DNA of 64,000 bases from Ignavibacteriales bacterium (GCA_020635255.1 JACKAC010000002.1:744001-808000); one strand, 5' to 3'; positions 54,453-63,159 are shown, counted from the stretch's first letter. Program-made: numbers and translations. The notes: a model not told the origin generated them from the sequence alone.

Positions 54453-55403
54453 ATGGAAAGAATTCTTGTTATCGGGGCTTCAGGGCAAATCGGCTCCGAG
54501 CTTACATTAGAGTTAAGAAAAAAGTATGGAAATGACAGTGTATATGCAACAGATATTAAAGATGCGCACATAGACATAAAGGAGTCCGGACCGTTTCACA
54601 TCCTAGACGTACTTCACTCAGAAAAACTAAACAGCCATGTAATCGAGAACGAAATAGACCAGGTATATCTGTTGGCGGCGGTATTATCCGGAAAAGCGGA
54701 GAGCATACCGCAAAAGGCATGGGATATAAATATGAAGAGCCTGATGACGATACTAAACCTTGCAAAGGACGGGAAAATCAAGAAAGTATTCTGGCCAAGT
54801 TCGATAGCGGTATTTGGCCCTTCAACCCCTAAGGATGAAACTCCCCAGGTAACAATTACAGAGCCGAATACGGTTTACGGGATAAGCAAGCTTGCCGGAG
54901 AGAGGTGGTGTGAATATTATAATGCAAAATACGGAACGGATGTAAGGAGCATCAGATACCCGGGGCTTATCAGTTACAAGACAGAACCGGGAGGAGGTAC
55001 AACGGATTATGCGGTTGAAATATTTTATGAGGCAATTAAAAACGGGAAATACGAGTGCTTCCTTTCCAAAGATACCAAACTTCCAATGATGTTTATGCCA
55101 GATGCTCTAAATGCGACAATGGAGCTAATGGAGGCGGACCCGGATAAGCTAACAATAAGATCGGGATATAATATCGCCGGGTTCAGCTTCAGCCCGGAGG
55201 AAATCGCAAATGAGATAAAAAAGCACATTCCGGGATTTGAGATAACGTATAAACCCGATTTTAGGCAAAGCATAGCGGATTCCTGGCCCAAGAGTATAGA
55301 TGACAGTATAGCAAGAAGAGATTGGGGCTGGAGACATTCTTACGAGCTTTCAAAGATGACGGAAATAATGTTAAAGGAGGTGAAAAGTAAGCTTGGGGTA
55401 TGA
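54453..55403 (+). CDS. tdh: L-threonine 3-dehydrogenase, SDR type
   Basis: 316 residues. GASGQIGSEL is the NAD-binding glycine motif, VYGISKLAGERW gives the Tyr and Lys of the SDR active site, and the family-specific segments are SSIAVFGPSTPKDETPQ, GLISYKTEPGGGTTDYAV, LPMMFMPDALNAT, NIAGFSFSPEEIA and DFRQSIADSWP. This pattern is the short-chain threonine dehydrogenase, which makes 2-amino-3-ketobutyrate from threonine. The usual partner, a ketobutyrate CoA ligase, is not adjacent. It lies between the AtuA and transporter genes. Confidence 0.9.
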   Translation: MERILVIGASGQIGSELTLELRKKYGNDSVYATDIKDAHIDIKESGPFHILDVLHSEKLNSHVIENEIDQVYLLAAVLSGKAESIPQKAWDINMKSLMTILNLAKDGKIKKVFWPSSIAVFGPSTPKDETPQVTITEPNTVYGISKLAGERWCEYYNAKYGTDVRSIRYPGLISYKTEPGGGTTDYAVEIFYEAIKNGKYECFLSKDTKLPMMFMPDALNATMELMEADPDKLTIRSGYNIAGFSFSPEEIANEIKKHIPGFEITYKPDFRQSIADSWPKSIDDSIARRDWGWRHSYELSKMTEIMLKEVKSKLGV

Positions 55404-56293
55404 TAAAGCATTTCGAAAATCTTCAGAGTCATACCAGAGGATTATTATACATATCCTTCACCGCGTTTTTATGGAGTTCGAGCGGTTTATTCATTAAAGT
55501 CCTCACCCTGGATGCGTTCCAGATCTCATTTTACAGGTCTGCGATCGCCGGTCTTACAATCCTTATAATAACTTTCCTTCGTAACAAAAAGCCTAAATTC
55601 GAAACAGACATAATTTCCAATCTTTGCGCGATCTCTTATTCGGCTATATTAATTTTTTTTGTTCTTGCCACCAAAATGACTACTGCGGCTAACGCAATCT
55701 TTCTTCAATTTACAGCTCCGATATATTTATTATTCCTCGAGCCCATATTCCTGAAAACGAAGTTTAAATCCCGTGACCTAGTAACGATATTATTCTGTAT
55801 AGCCGGTATGGTGTTATTTTTTTTCGGCAGGCTGGATATGGGAAGTATTTACGGTAATCTTCTGGCAATATTATCAGGGATAAGTTTTGCGTTCTTTTCA
55901 TTATTCCTGAAATGGAAGAAACAGCTCCACGGCTCAACAAATACAATAAATAACCTGATCGTAGGGAATTTTCTCGTTTCATTAATATGTCTTCCACTAG
56001 TATTCGATAAGCTGGCATTGACGGGTACTGAGTTTCTTATATTATTATATATGGGAGCAATACAGATCGGTGTGAGCTATATGATATTCAATGAAGGCAT
56101 AAAGTATATCAGCGCCACGGAGAGCATGATAATAGCTATGCTGGAGGCAATATTCAATCCTATCTGGGTTTTCCTTGGAATAGGGGAGAAGCCGTCGGGG
56201 TTTGCCATTATCGGAGCGGGAATAATCTTCGCTGCTATATTAGTTCACAATATAAGGTCATCCCGAAAAGCAAAGATGCTTATAGTCGAGTAG
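55400..56293 (+). CDS. EamA/DMT family transporter
   Basis: 297 residues with about ten hydrophobic helices in two halves. FLWSSSGLFIKVLTLDAFQISFYRSAIAGL and the second-half GAIQIGVSYMIFNEGIKYIS are EamA features. The start overlaps the tdh stop by 4 nt (ATGA), so it is coupled. It probably exports or imports an amino acid or metabolite linked to the other two genes; the direction cannot be read from the sequence. Confidence 0.88.
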   Translation: MIKHFENLQSHTRGLLYISFTAFLWSSSGLFIKVLTLDAFQISFYRSAIAGLTILIITFLRNKKPKFETDIISNLCAISYSAILIFFVLATKMTTAANAIFLQFTAPIYLLFLEPIFLKTKFKSRDLVTILFCIAGMVLFFFGRLDMGSIYGNLLAILSGISFAFFSLFLKWKKQLHGSTNTINNLIVGNFLVSLICLPLVFDKLALTGTEFLILLYMGAIQIGVSYMIFNEGIKYISATESMIIAMLEAIFNPIWVFLGIGEKPSGFAIIGAGIIFAAILVHNIRSSRKAKMLIVE

Positions 56294-56294
56294 A

Positions 56295-57077
56295 TCAGTC
56301 AAAGAATAGGAAGTAAATCAATCCCGCAATAGCCCCCTGCATTACAATAAGAGATATTAAGGAGTATGTATCATTCCTGTTAGTTTTATCCAGGTCTGTC
56401 TTATCGAAGGTTTGCCTGTATAGATCGTAGGAATTATTAGCGGTATTTTTGAAGTAAATAGCAGACGCGGCTCCGAGGAGCGCTCCGGCACCAAATGAGC
56501 CAATAGCAAGAAAGTTTCTATCCGATTTAAAGTTGGTCTTTTTATTTTTATAGACAACCGGGGCCGTTTGTCCGTAGCGGTTTTCAGTTAGTTTAACAAA
56601 AATATTCCTCAGAGTATCATTACCGGAAAGGTCAAAAAGATAATCTTTGTACTCATCCTTTTTAAAGGTCAGTATACCGGACAACGGGTCTTCCGTTTGT
56701 ATTCTCAAAGGTGTTAAGCCGAGGAATTTATCATTATTATAGACGCTTGTATTATAAGGATCCGAATCAATGAAGTAAAATTCCGAAAAGTTAATGTCCA
56801 GTAATGTATCCGATAATATTTCAATTTCTCTTTTGTAGTTCTCGACCTCCCATTTATTTGAGGACGAGGGGTTAAATATGCTCAGAGTATATATACCGGG
56901 CGCGACCTTATAGTTATTCACGGGCGGATTGCCCAGACTAGTACTATCGAGGAAAAGCTTGGCATTTTCGATATTACAAAATATACTTAGCGAGACAGTG
57001 CCGGATGAATCCTGTCCATAAATATTGCCAGAGTATAATACAAACAAACCAAGTATTATCGATAGCAGTTTGCTCAT
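56295..57077 (-). CDS. Exported PEGA-like domain protein with C-terminal membrane segment
   Basis: 260 residues. Signal peptide MSKLLSIILGLFVLYSG. Two PEGA-like modules follow, around ENAKLFLDSTSLGNPPVNNYKVAPG and DPYNTSVYNNDKFLGLTPLRI. The C-terminus has two further hydrophobic helices (FLAIGSFGAGALLGAASAIYF and LIVMQGAIAGLIYFLFF), so it may stay in the membrane. The ATG overlaps the upstream stop by 4 nt, and AAGGAGG lies 7 nt before it. Its role with the propeller lipoprotein is unknown. Confidence 0.75.
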   Translation of the reverse strand: MSKLLSIILGLFVLYSGNIYGQDSSGTVSLSIFCNIENAKLFLDSTSLGNPPVNNYKVAPGIYTLSIFNPSSSNKWEVENYKREIEILSDTLLDINFSEFYFIDSDPYNTSVYNNDKFLGLTPLRIQTEDPLSGILTFKKDEYKDYLFDLSGNDTLRNIFVKLTENRYGQTAPVVYKNKKTNFKSDRNFLAIGSFGAGALLGAASAIYFKNTANNSYDLYRQTFDKTDLDKTNRNDTYSLISLIVMQGAIAGLIYFLFFD

Positions 57078-58246
57078 TGTGTGTCCTCCTTACTTCTGAA
57101 ACAGTAGATACTCTTATCTTCGGATGCCACAAAGAGAAAATTTTTCCAGATCAAAGCTGTGCTTCTAATTCTTCCTTCGGTAGTGTAATTCCACAGTCTA
57201 TTGCCGGAATTTGCATCTAGGCAATAGAAATTCATGTCAAATGAGCCGATGAAAATCTTGTTTTTATGAACAACAGGAGAAGCCCATATAGTGCCGTTGG
57301 TTCTGAATTTCCATTTTTCGTCACCATTATGTGTGCTTAAAGAATAAACATATCCATCGACTCCGGCAATTATAACATTATCTTCATAGAAGGAAGAGGA
57401 TGCTTTGAAAGAGGTGTTCATTCTTTTTTTCCAGATGAGAGTTCCGTCAAGTCCGAGGCAGTAGAAATTCCCGTCATCGGATCCGATATAGATCTTTCCG
57501 TCTTTAATGGAAGCATCGGCATAGATAGGTCCGCCGGTCTTAAATTCCCAGAGGTCCTGTCCTGTTAATAAATCGATACCGTAAAGACTGCCATTTGTAT
57601 TACCTATAACGACAATCGAGTCATATAGAGCCGGTGTTGTATAAAACGCTTTCGGTGAGGAAAATTTCCCTGTACCGGAATATGTCCATAAAATCGTTCC
57701 GTTCTTTTTGTCAAGACTATAAACTTTGTTATCGACAGAGCTTACGAGGAGCTTATCATCGTATAAAACAGGTGAGGTTTTTGACATACCTATATCACGT
57801 GACCATAGCTCAGTACCCTGCTCTATATTATAGCTGATAATGGAATTCTTTTTGTCGCCGTCGAACGTAACTATAATGCCTTTTCCGAATATGGCGGGTG
57901 TACCGAACGCTCCCTTTCCTAAGTTGGTTATCCGACCGAGACTTTTTCCGGTCGCGATATTCATAGCAAAAATCTCTCCCCTGAGTGTGGAAGCAAAAAG
58001 TACTCCATCGCTGGCAGATAGACAGTTATTAGAAAAGCCGGCGTCGGCGTTATAGTCCCAAAAAAGCACGAATGGGGGCTCAAGAGGATAATTGGATCTC
58101 GATATATTGGTATGCGCCGGATTGGCTCCTACAATGAGCCAGTCTTCATTTTCATTGATCTCTATGTTCTCTTTTATCTCAATAGATGAGCAGGAGCTCA
58201 AGACGAAAATAAGAACAGGAATGTATATGAAACGGGCGATTTTCAT
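57074..58246 (-). CDS. PQQ-like beta-propeller lipoprotein (BamB-like)
   Basis: 390 residues. Lipobox VLSSC with Cys19. Seven or eight PQQ-type blades follow with the pattern GxLYxLDxxxGxxLWxxxx (GTELWSRDIG, GTILWTYSG, GQDLWEFKTGG, DEKWKFRTNG, NRLWNYTTEG). BamB of the outer-membrane assembly machine has this build, but so do many unrelated lipoproteins, and the partner here, a PEGA protein, is not part of that machine. I call it BamB-like for shape only. Confidence 0.82.
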   Translation of the reverse strand: MKIARFIYIPVLIFVLSSCSSIEIKENIEINENEDWLIVGANPAHTNISRSNYPLEPPFVLFWDYNADAGFSNNCLSASDGVLFASTLRGEIFAMNIATGKSLGRITNLGKGAFGTPAIFGKGIIVTFDGDKKNSIISYNIEQGTELWSRDIGMSKTSPVLYDDKLLVSSVDNKVYSLDKKNGTILWTYSGTGKFSSPKAFYTTPALYDSIVVIGNTNGSLYGIDLLTGQDLWEFKTGGPIYADASIKDGKIYIGSDDGNFYCLGLDGTLIWKKRMNTSFKASSSFYEDNVIIAGVDGYVYSLSTHNGDEKWKFRTNGTIWASPVVHKNKIFIGSFDMNFYCLDANSGNRLWNYTTEGRIRSTALIWKNFLFVASEDKSIYCFRSKEDTQ

Positions 58247-58575
58247 TATAAATGGTTTAAATCAATAACTCACAATATAATATAAAAAATCCCCCATTTA
58301 GGATATGACAAATCGAGTATATGAAAAAAAATGTGTTTTTATTCTGTGAGTAAAGTGTAAAAAGGGTTAAATTTTGGGGTGTAAAATTGGGTCAGAGGGA
58401 GCTAATAATATATCCGAAAATTAGACTTATGTAAATGGCATTCAGCAGTGTCAAAAATTTTTTCCTATATGTCTATTTACTTGCTTTAAAACCCAATAAT
58501 CTCTAACTTAATTTCGAATTCGGCTTGTAAAAGCCGGATGCCAAAAAGGGAATAAAGACTAAAGGAGAAAAATTA
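58247..58575. other. 329-bp intergenic region without a gene
   Basis: AT-rich divergent region. I find no convincing gene in it. Toward the plus-strand gene it contains TAATTTCG at 58509-58516, a near match to a -7 element, then a perfect 6-bp hairpin with a GTAA loop at 58521-58536, then AAAGGAG 8 nt before the ATG at 58576. No operator stands out on the minus-strand side. Confidence 0.6.
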
Positions 58576-60000
58576 ATGAACGACTTCGACGATCTGGGGT
58601 TTTTCGATGAAGAAGGCGACGGACAGGATGGAAACAGGTCAGGGGGGAATAAGAAGGGTCAGGATTCAGATAACGAAGACTTCAGCAATTTCAAGTACGA
58701 TTCGGAATCGCTTGAAGAGTATATAACCTCGCTCTATGAGGAACAGGATTATGAAAAGGCGCTAAAATATGTCAATATTCTTTTAGAGCTGTATCCATAT
58801 TCAACGGACGGATATCATAAGAAAGCGCTTATACTGGATGGATTGGGAAGATATGAAGAATCTTTGATCTACTACGACAAAGCCATATCTCTAAATCCAA
58901 CCGATATGGAAATCCTCTTAAATAAAGCCATAACTTTAGATAATAGTGAGAGCTATGACCAGGCAATCGAGCTATTCAAAGATGTATTGAACATGGAACC
59001 GAACAATTCAGATGCCTTATTTAACATGGGATTAACCTATGAAAGGATCGAGAAATTCGCTGAGGCGGCAGAGTGTTTCGAAAATGTAATAAAGATAGAG
59101 AGCAATCATAAAGACGCATATTATGAGCTGGGTTATTGCTATGATTTTCTGGAAAGGTTAGAAGATTCCTTAAAATCATACGAAAAGCACCTGGAGCTGG
59201 CTCCAATGAATTACAATGCGTGGTACAACAAAGGAATAGTTCTCAACAGGCAGGGAAGATTTTTGCGGGCAATCGAGAGTTACGAGATGTGCCTCGCGAT
59301 AAAGGAGGATTTTGCTTCAGCGTGGTATAATTGCGGAAACGCATACGCATCGCTGGGCAGACTGTACAAAGCTATCGAGTATTATAAAAAGGCGTTGACA
59401 TATAAGAAGGATGATTCATATTCTTATCATAATATTGCTAATGCCTTCGAAGAGCTCGGAAACTACAGGGATGCCATATACTACTTCACAAAGGCGATAA
59501 ACCTGGAAGCAGGGAATTACGAGTCATTCTTTGGAAGAGGCAACTGCTATTATAATCTGAACGAATACGAACTAGCACTTTCGGATTATAATTCAGCAAT
59601 AGCGCTCTGCAAGGATTACTCGGAAATATGGTATTCTAAAGCAGATACAGAGATTGCTCTTAACAGGCTGAATGACGCGCTCGACAGCTATAGAAAGGTT
59701 GTAAAGCTGGAATCCAGGAATTATGATGCCTGGTATGATTACGGCTGTGCGCTTTATGACGCGAAGAAGTTCGATAAAGCCATCGACGCATTTAATAATG
59801 TGATCAAATTTAAGCCAGACTGGGCTGAGCCGTTTTACGAGAAGGCAAAAGTGTACTTTATCAGCGGTGACCTGGAAAAGGGTATAGATATGCTGGAGAG
59901 TGCATTCAGGATAAACCCAAAGGACAGGTTCGAGTATAATTTTGAGCACGATTGGGGACGAGTGCTGAATTTCCTAATGCGAAGGCAGACCAATCACTGA
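58576..60000 (+). CDS. TPR repeat protein
   Basis: 474 residues. A 45-residue acidic N-terminus (DDLGFFDEEGDGQDGNRSGG) precedes about eleven tetratricopeptide repeats of 34 residues, each with the AxYxxGxxxxxLxxYxxAIxxYxxAIxLxP pattern. There is no signal peptide or membrane segment, so it is a cytoplasmic scaffold, partner unknown. SD sequence AAAGGAG supports the ATG. It ends exactly where the convergent ftsE stop begins, the two stops together reading TGATCA. Confidence 0.88.
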   Translation: MNDFDDLGFFDEEGDGQDGNRSGGNKKGQDSDNEDFSNFKYDSESLEEYITSLYEEQDYEKALKYVNILLELYPYSTDGYHKKALILDGLGRYEESLIYYDKAISLNPTDMEILLNKAITLDNSESYDQAIELFKDVLNMEPNNSDALFNMGLTYERIEKFAEAAECFENVIKIESNHKDAYYELGYCYDFLERLEDSLKSYEKHLELAPMNYNAWYNKGIVLNRQGRFLRAIESYEMCLAIKEDFASAWYNCGNAYASLGRLYKAIEYYKKALTYKKDDSYSYHNIANAFEELGNYRDAIYYFTKAINLEAGNYESFFGRGNCYYNLNEYELALSDYNSAIALCKDYSEIWYSKADTEIALNRLNDALDSYRKVVKLESRNYDAWYDYGCALYDAKKFDKAIDAFNNVIKFKPDWAEPFYEKAKVYFISGDLEKGIDMLESAFRINPKDRFEYNFEHDWGRVLNFLMRRQTNH

Positions 60001-60669
60001 TCAATTCTTCATTTTCACTTCAAATAGTTTGTGATCCTTGATCTGAAGGATGCGTTTATCCTTCATTCTTCTTACTATTTCGAAATTGTGTGTAGAGAAA
60101 ATAACGGAAGTCCCGAGGAAATTTATATCCACGAGGAGGTTTAGGATCTCGACGGCGATGAAGGGATCGAGGTTTCCGGTAGGCTCGTCGGCGAGGATGA
60201 GTAATGGGTCATTTACGATGGCACGGGCAATGGCTACGCGCTGTCTCTCACCGCCAGAGAGGTCATACGGCAGTTCATTTAGTTTGTCCAGTAAGCCTAC
60301 TTTTGAAGCGCAGTCGTAAACGCGTTTTTTTATGAGCTCGGGATTTTGACCTTCGATGTACAATGGGAGGGCGATGTTTTCGAAGATATTCCTGTCATTA
60401 AGGAGCTTAAAGTCCTGGAAGATTATGCCAATCTTTCTCCTTAGGTAAGGGATGTCCATTTTATCCAGCTTGCGGGATTCATATTCGTCGAAGATGACAT
60501 TTCCGCTATTTGGCGCTTCCTCATGGTAAATCAGCTTCATTAAAGTGGTTTTTCCGATGCCACTCTCGCCTACAATAAATACAAATTCTCCTTTATCAAT
60601 GAAACAGCTTATATTTTCAAAGAGAGTTTTTGAGTTGTAGGAAAATGATACGTCTTCAAATTTCAGCAT
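60001..60669 (-). CDS. ftsE: Cell division ABC transporter ATP-binding protein FtsE
   Basis: 222 residues. Walker A GESGIGKTT near 35-43, Q-loop IFQDFKLL, signature LSGGERQRVAIARA, Walker B LILADEPTGNLDP, and the H-loop THN. FQDFKLLNDRNIFENIALPL and the length fit FtsE. FtsE with FtsX regulates septal peptidoglycan hydrolysis. ftsX is not adjacent; the upstream gene is pdxA, which it overlaps by 1 nt. The name is moderately certain, since other small ABC ATPases look similar. Confidence 0.82.
   Translation of the reverse strand: MLKFEDVSFSYNSKTLFENISCFIDKGEFVFIVGESGIGKTTLMKLIYHEEAPNSGNVIFDEYESRKLDKMDIPYLRRKIGIIFQDFKLLNDRNIFENIALPLYIEGQNPELIKKRVYDCASKVGLLDKLNELPYDLSGGERQRVAIARAIVNDPLLILADEPTGNLDPFIAVEILNLLVDINFLGTSVIFSTHNFEIVRRMKDKRILQIKDHKLFEVKMKN
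60044..60065 (+). terminator. Terminator-like hairpin inside the 3' end of ftsE
   Basis: TGAAGGAT and ATCCTTCA form a perfect 8-bp stem around GCGTTT, followed by TTCTTCTT on the plus strand. It lies 43 nt beyond the stop of the TPR gene and could end its transcript. Confidence 0.45.
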
Positions 60670-61634
60670 TAGGTGATTTTTGTCAATTTGTCTGCCAGCT
60701 TTATTGCTTCAAGTGTGCTATTGGGATCTGCAATACCTTTTCCGGCGATGTCAAACCCGGTTCCGTGATTTGGGGAAGTGCGTATAAGGCTAATTCCACC
60801 GGTATAATTAACTCCTTTATTCTTCGATATCATTTTAAACGGGATGAGTCCCTGATCATGGTACATTGCAATCGTTGCATCGAACTTTTTATACATCCCC
60901 GATGCAAAATATCCGTCAGCGGGAAAAGGACCCTCAACGTTAAATCCAGCATCTTTTAATCCTTTTATGGAAGGAATAATCTTATCGATTTCAGTCGTAC
61001 CAAGCATACCTCCGTCTCCAGCGTGAGGATTCAAAGCCAGTATTCCAATCTTCGGATGTTTTATCCCAAAATCCTTCACTAAAGAATTATTAATAATTAT
61101 CGTCTTTTGAATAATCAGTTTTTTGGAAAGAGCTTTACTTACGTAACTTAAGGGAATATGTACAGTAATTAAAGATAAAATCAGACCTTGTGAATACATG
61201 ATCATGGCTGTCGATCCGTCCCCGGCAAGATCAGCCAGCATTTCTGTATGCCCGGGATAATGATACCCAGCTTTATTAAATGCTTCTTTTGAAATGGGCA
61301 ATGTCACCATAGCGTCAAACTCTTCGGTCAGACAAAGCTCTATGGCTTTTTTGATAGCGGTGCCCGATAGTTTCCCAGCCAGGCTATCGATCTTTCCGGG
61401 ATTAGTATGAAATTTTTTCCCATCAGTAATGTCAATAACCTTTCCGGCATTAATTTTTGGAAGTTTTAATCTGTTTGCATATTGATCGAGTATACTTTTT
61501 GATCCAACAACATGGAGATCGAATTCAGAGGTATTTTTTTTGTTTGAAAAGATCTTGAGTATGATCTCAGGTCCAATCCCGTTAGGATCTCCAATGGTGA
61601 GAAGGATACGCGGTTTACTTAATCTCGGCTTCAT
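60669..61634 (-). CDS. pdxA: 4-hydroxythreonine-4-phosphate dehydrogenase
   Basis: 321 residues. ITIGDPNGIGPEIILK at the N-terminus, the metal-binding histidines in YHYPGHTEMLADL, NPHAGDGGMLGTTE, and MYHDQGLIPFKM, and SPNHGTGFDIAGKGIADP near the end. It oxidises 4-phosphohydroxythreonine in pyridoxal phosphate synthesis. Length and motifs are complete. Its start lies 20 nt inside the rsfS 3' end, so the two are coupled. Confidence 0.94.
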   Translation of the reverse strand: MKPRLSKPRILLTIGDPNGIGPEIILKIFSNKKNTSEFDLHVVGSKSILDQYANRLKLPKINAGKVIDITDGKKFHTNPGKIDSLAGKLSGTAIKKAIELCLTEEFDAMVTLPISKEAFNKAGYHYPGHTEMLADLAGDGSTAMIMYSQGLILSLITVHIPLSYVSKALSKKLIIQKTIIINNSLVKDFGIKHPKIGILALNPHAGDGGMLGTTEIDKIIPSIKGLKDAGFNVEGPFPADGYFASGMYKKFDATIAMYHDQGLIPFKMISKNKGVNYTGGISLIRTSPNHGTGFDIAGKGIADPNSTLEAIKLADKLTKIT

Positions 61635-61974
61635 CCTTTACTTCAATAATTTCCGCATCCGCCCAAAGCCCTTCGAGGTTATAGAATCTCCGGGTTTCAT
61701 TAAGGAATATATGGACAACTACGTTAACATAATCCATAAGTACCCAGCTGAGGTTGTTCAAACCTTCATTATGCCAGGGTTTCTCTCCCATCTTACCGGT
61801 TTCATCTTTAATATGATTGGCTATCGCTCTAACCTGTGTATCCGAGGAGGCGGAGCATATTACAAAATAATCTACAACTGTGGTGATATCCCTAATGTCA
61901 AAAATCTTTACATCTTCTCCTTTTTTATCAAGCATCAACTGCGCAATCTTTTCGGCGAGTTCTTTTCCTTTCAT
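61615..61974 (-). CDS. rsfS: Ribosomal silencing factor RsfS
   Basis: 119 residues. KIFDIRDITTVVDYFVICSASSDTQVRAIANHI and DYVNVVVHIFLNETRRFYNLEGLWADA are the family. RsfS binds uL14 on the large subunit and keeps the subunits apart in starvation. It shares a base with the LytR_C stop (TAATG) and overlaps pdxA by 20 nt. Confidence 0.94.
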   Translation of the reverse strand: MKGKELAEKIAQLMLDKKGEDVKIFDIRDITTVVDYFVICSASSDTQVRAIANHIKDETGKMGEKPWHNEGLNNLSWVLMDYVNVVVHIFLNETRRFYNLEGLWADAEIIEVKDEAEIK

Positions 61975-62477
61975 TAGTTAGTTTTCTTTTTTAAAAACGG
62001 AGTTAATTCTTTATAGTCTTTCCCAATTACAACGGTAGCATCTATTAGCAATTCTTTATTGATCTGCTGAATGACATTTTTATCACTAATACCGAGTGCA
62101 GTAGCAATCTTTTTACAGTTTTGTTTATTTCCCTTTCTATCCAGTATCAGGCTTTTTTCCTGATCTTCGGTATTAAAGTTACCCATTTCAACTACATCAA
62201 AACCTTTTTCTCTAAGAAAGTCGGTAAATAATTTTGCTACACCGTCTTCACCTGTACCATTTCTCACGTCCAGCTGCATCGTAAGATTTGGCTGGTTAGT
62301 GATCTTATTGGTTGTGTCGGTGATCTCGACGGGTTTTTTGTTCTTTGAGGAAACCGATTTGCTTACAATCGAAAAAACAAGATATCCACAAACCAAAAGC
62401 AAAGCCAGTATAGAAAAGTTCAGAACAGCATTTGTGATCTTTTTTTTACTGCTATCTTTAGGACCGGTTTTTGCCAT
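61974..62477 (-). CDS. LytR C-terminal domain protein, membrane anchored
   Basis: 167 residues. A basic N-terminus, one transmembrane helix (LNFSILALLLVCGYLVFSIV), then a LytR_C domain (LDVRNGTGEDGVAKLFTDFLREKGFDVVEMGNF). The LCP catalytic domain that usually precedes LytR_C is absent, so it probably binds a partner or cell-wall component and does not transfer polymers. It leads the operon with rsfS, pdxA and ftsE, and its start lies 65 nt from the next gene's terminator. Confidence 0.82.
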   Translation of the reverse strand: MAKTGPKDSSKKKITNAVLNFSILALLLVCGYLVFSIVSKSVSSKNKKPVEITDTTNKITNQPNLTMQLDVRNGTGEDGVAKLFTDFLREKGFDVVEMGNFNTEDQEKSLILDRKGNKQNCKKIATALGISDKNVIQQINKELLIDATVVIGKDYKELTPFLKKKTN

Positions 62478-62488
62478 TTAAATAAAAA

Positions 62489-62513
62489 ACCGAGAACAAA
62501 ACTTATTCCCGGT
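62489..62513 (-). terminator. Intrinsic terminator of the 62543 gene
   Basis: On the minus strand ACCGGGAA and TTCTCGGT pair with one G-U, followed by a T-rich run. It separates the small exported protein from the LytR_C operon. Confidence 0.7.
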
Positions 62514-62542
62514 ATATAATTTTTTAACAATTCATTGGAAAA

Positions 62543-63022
62543 TTAATATCCCAATCCGTACCTGTCTCTGTATCCGAAATCGTAAAGTGAATTCTTAAGG
62601 TTTCTATACTCAATTTTTAAGTATGAGTTATCCGAAATTTTATAGTCGAGAGAAAGTCTTGATAAGTTGATCCCCGAAAGATCTTTTTGCAACTGTTCAG
62701 AATAGGCAGAACCATAAATCGAATTTGCATACGGAGAATACTGCAGGCTAATGTCTGCTGAAACAGATAACTTATCATTGAATTTATAATTCATTGAATT
62801 TATGTATGAAGTAACAGAAGCGTCACCGTAAGCCGAACTTATTACAGAAACCTCAAACCTATGGTTCATTGAAAAATTATTTGGATTGAAGATACCGAGT
62901 ATAAGGTTGTTGGTGGAATTGTTAAGTTCTTTTTTTGAATCCCCATCAATTAATTGGGCATTTAATATACCTGCGGAAAAAATGACAAATAAAACACCTA
63001 CGACTATTCTTTTCATATGCAT
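62543..63022 (-). CDS. Small hypothetical exported beta-rich protein
   Basis: 159 residues. The signal peptide (RIVVGVLFVIFSAGILNAQ) supports a start at 63022 or at the Met two codons later (63016). The mature part alternates beta strands and has FEVSVISSAYG, SVSADISLQYSPYANSIYG and YLKIEYRNLKNSL; it ends in an aromatic-rich YGLGY. It may be an outer-membrane barrel piece, but it is too short for a full barrel unless it forms oligomers. Not recognised. Confidence 0.65.
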   Translation of the reverse strand: MHMKRIVVGVLFVIFSAGILNAQLIDGDSKKELNNSTNNLILGIFNPNNFSMNHRFEVSVISSAYGDASVTSYINSMNYKFNDKLSVSADISLQYSPYANSIYGSAYSEQLQKDLSGINLSRLSLDYKISDNSYLKIEYRNLKNSLYDFGYRDRYGLGY

Positions 63023-63099
63023 AAAGTTTAATTACCTAAAATTCATAATTTTAAAGCCAATTGTCAATGATAAAATCCTTTAAAGGTTATAAAATAAAA

Positions 63100-63125
63100 G
63101 CCCTGCTAAAACAAATAGACAGGGC
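63100..63125 (-). terminator. Intrinsic terminator behind the rightmost gene
   Basis: On the minus strand GCCCTG and CAGGGC form a 6-bp stem followed by a T-rich stretch. It lies about 34 nt beyond the stop at 63160. Confidence 0.65.
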
Positions 63126-63159
63126 CTTGCATGTGGGGGAATAAATAAAACTCTATAGA

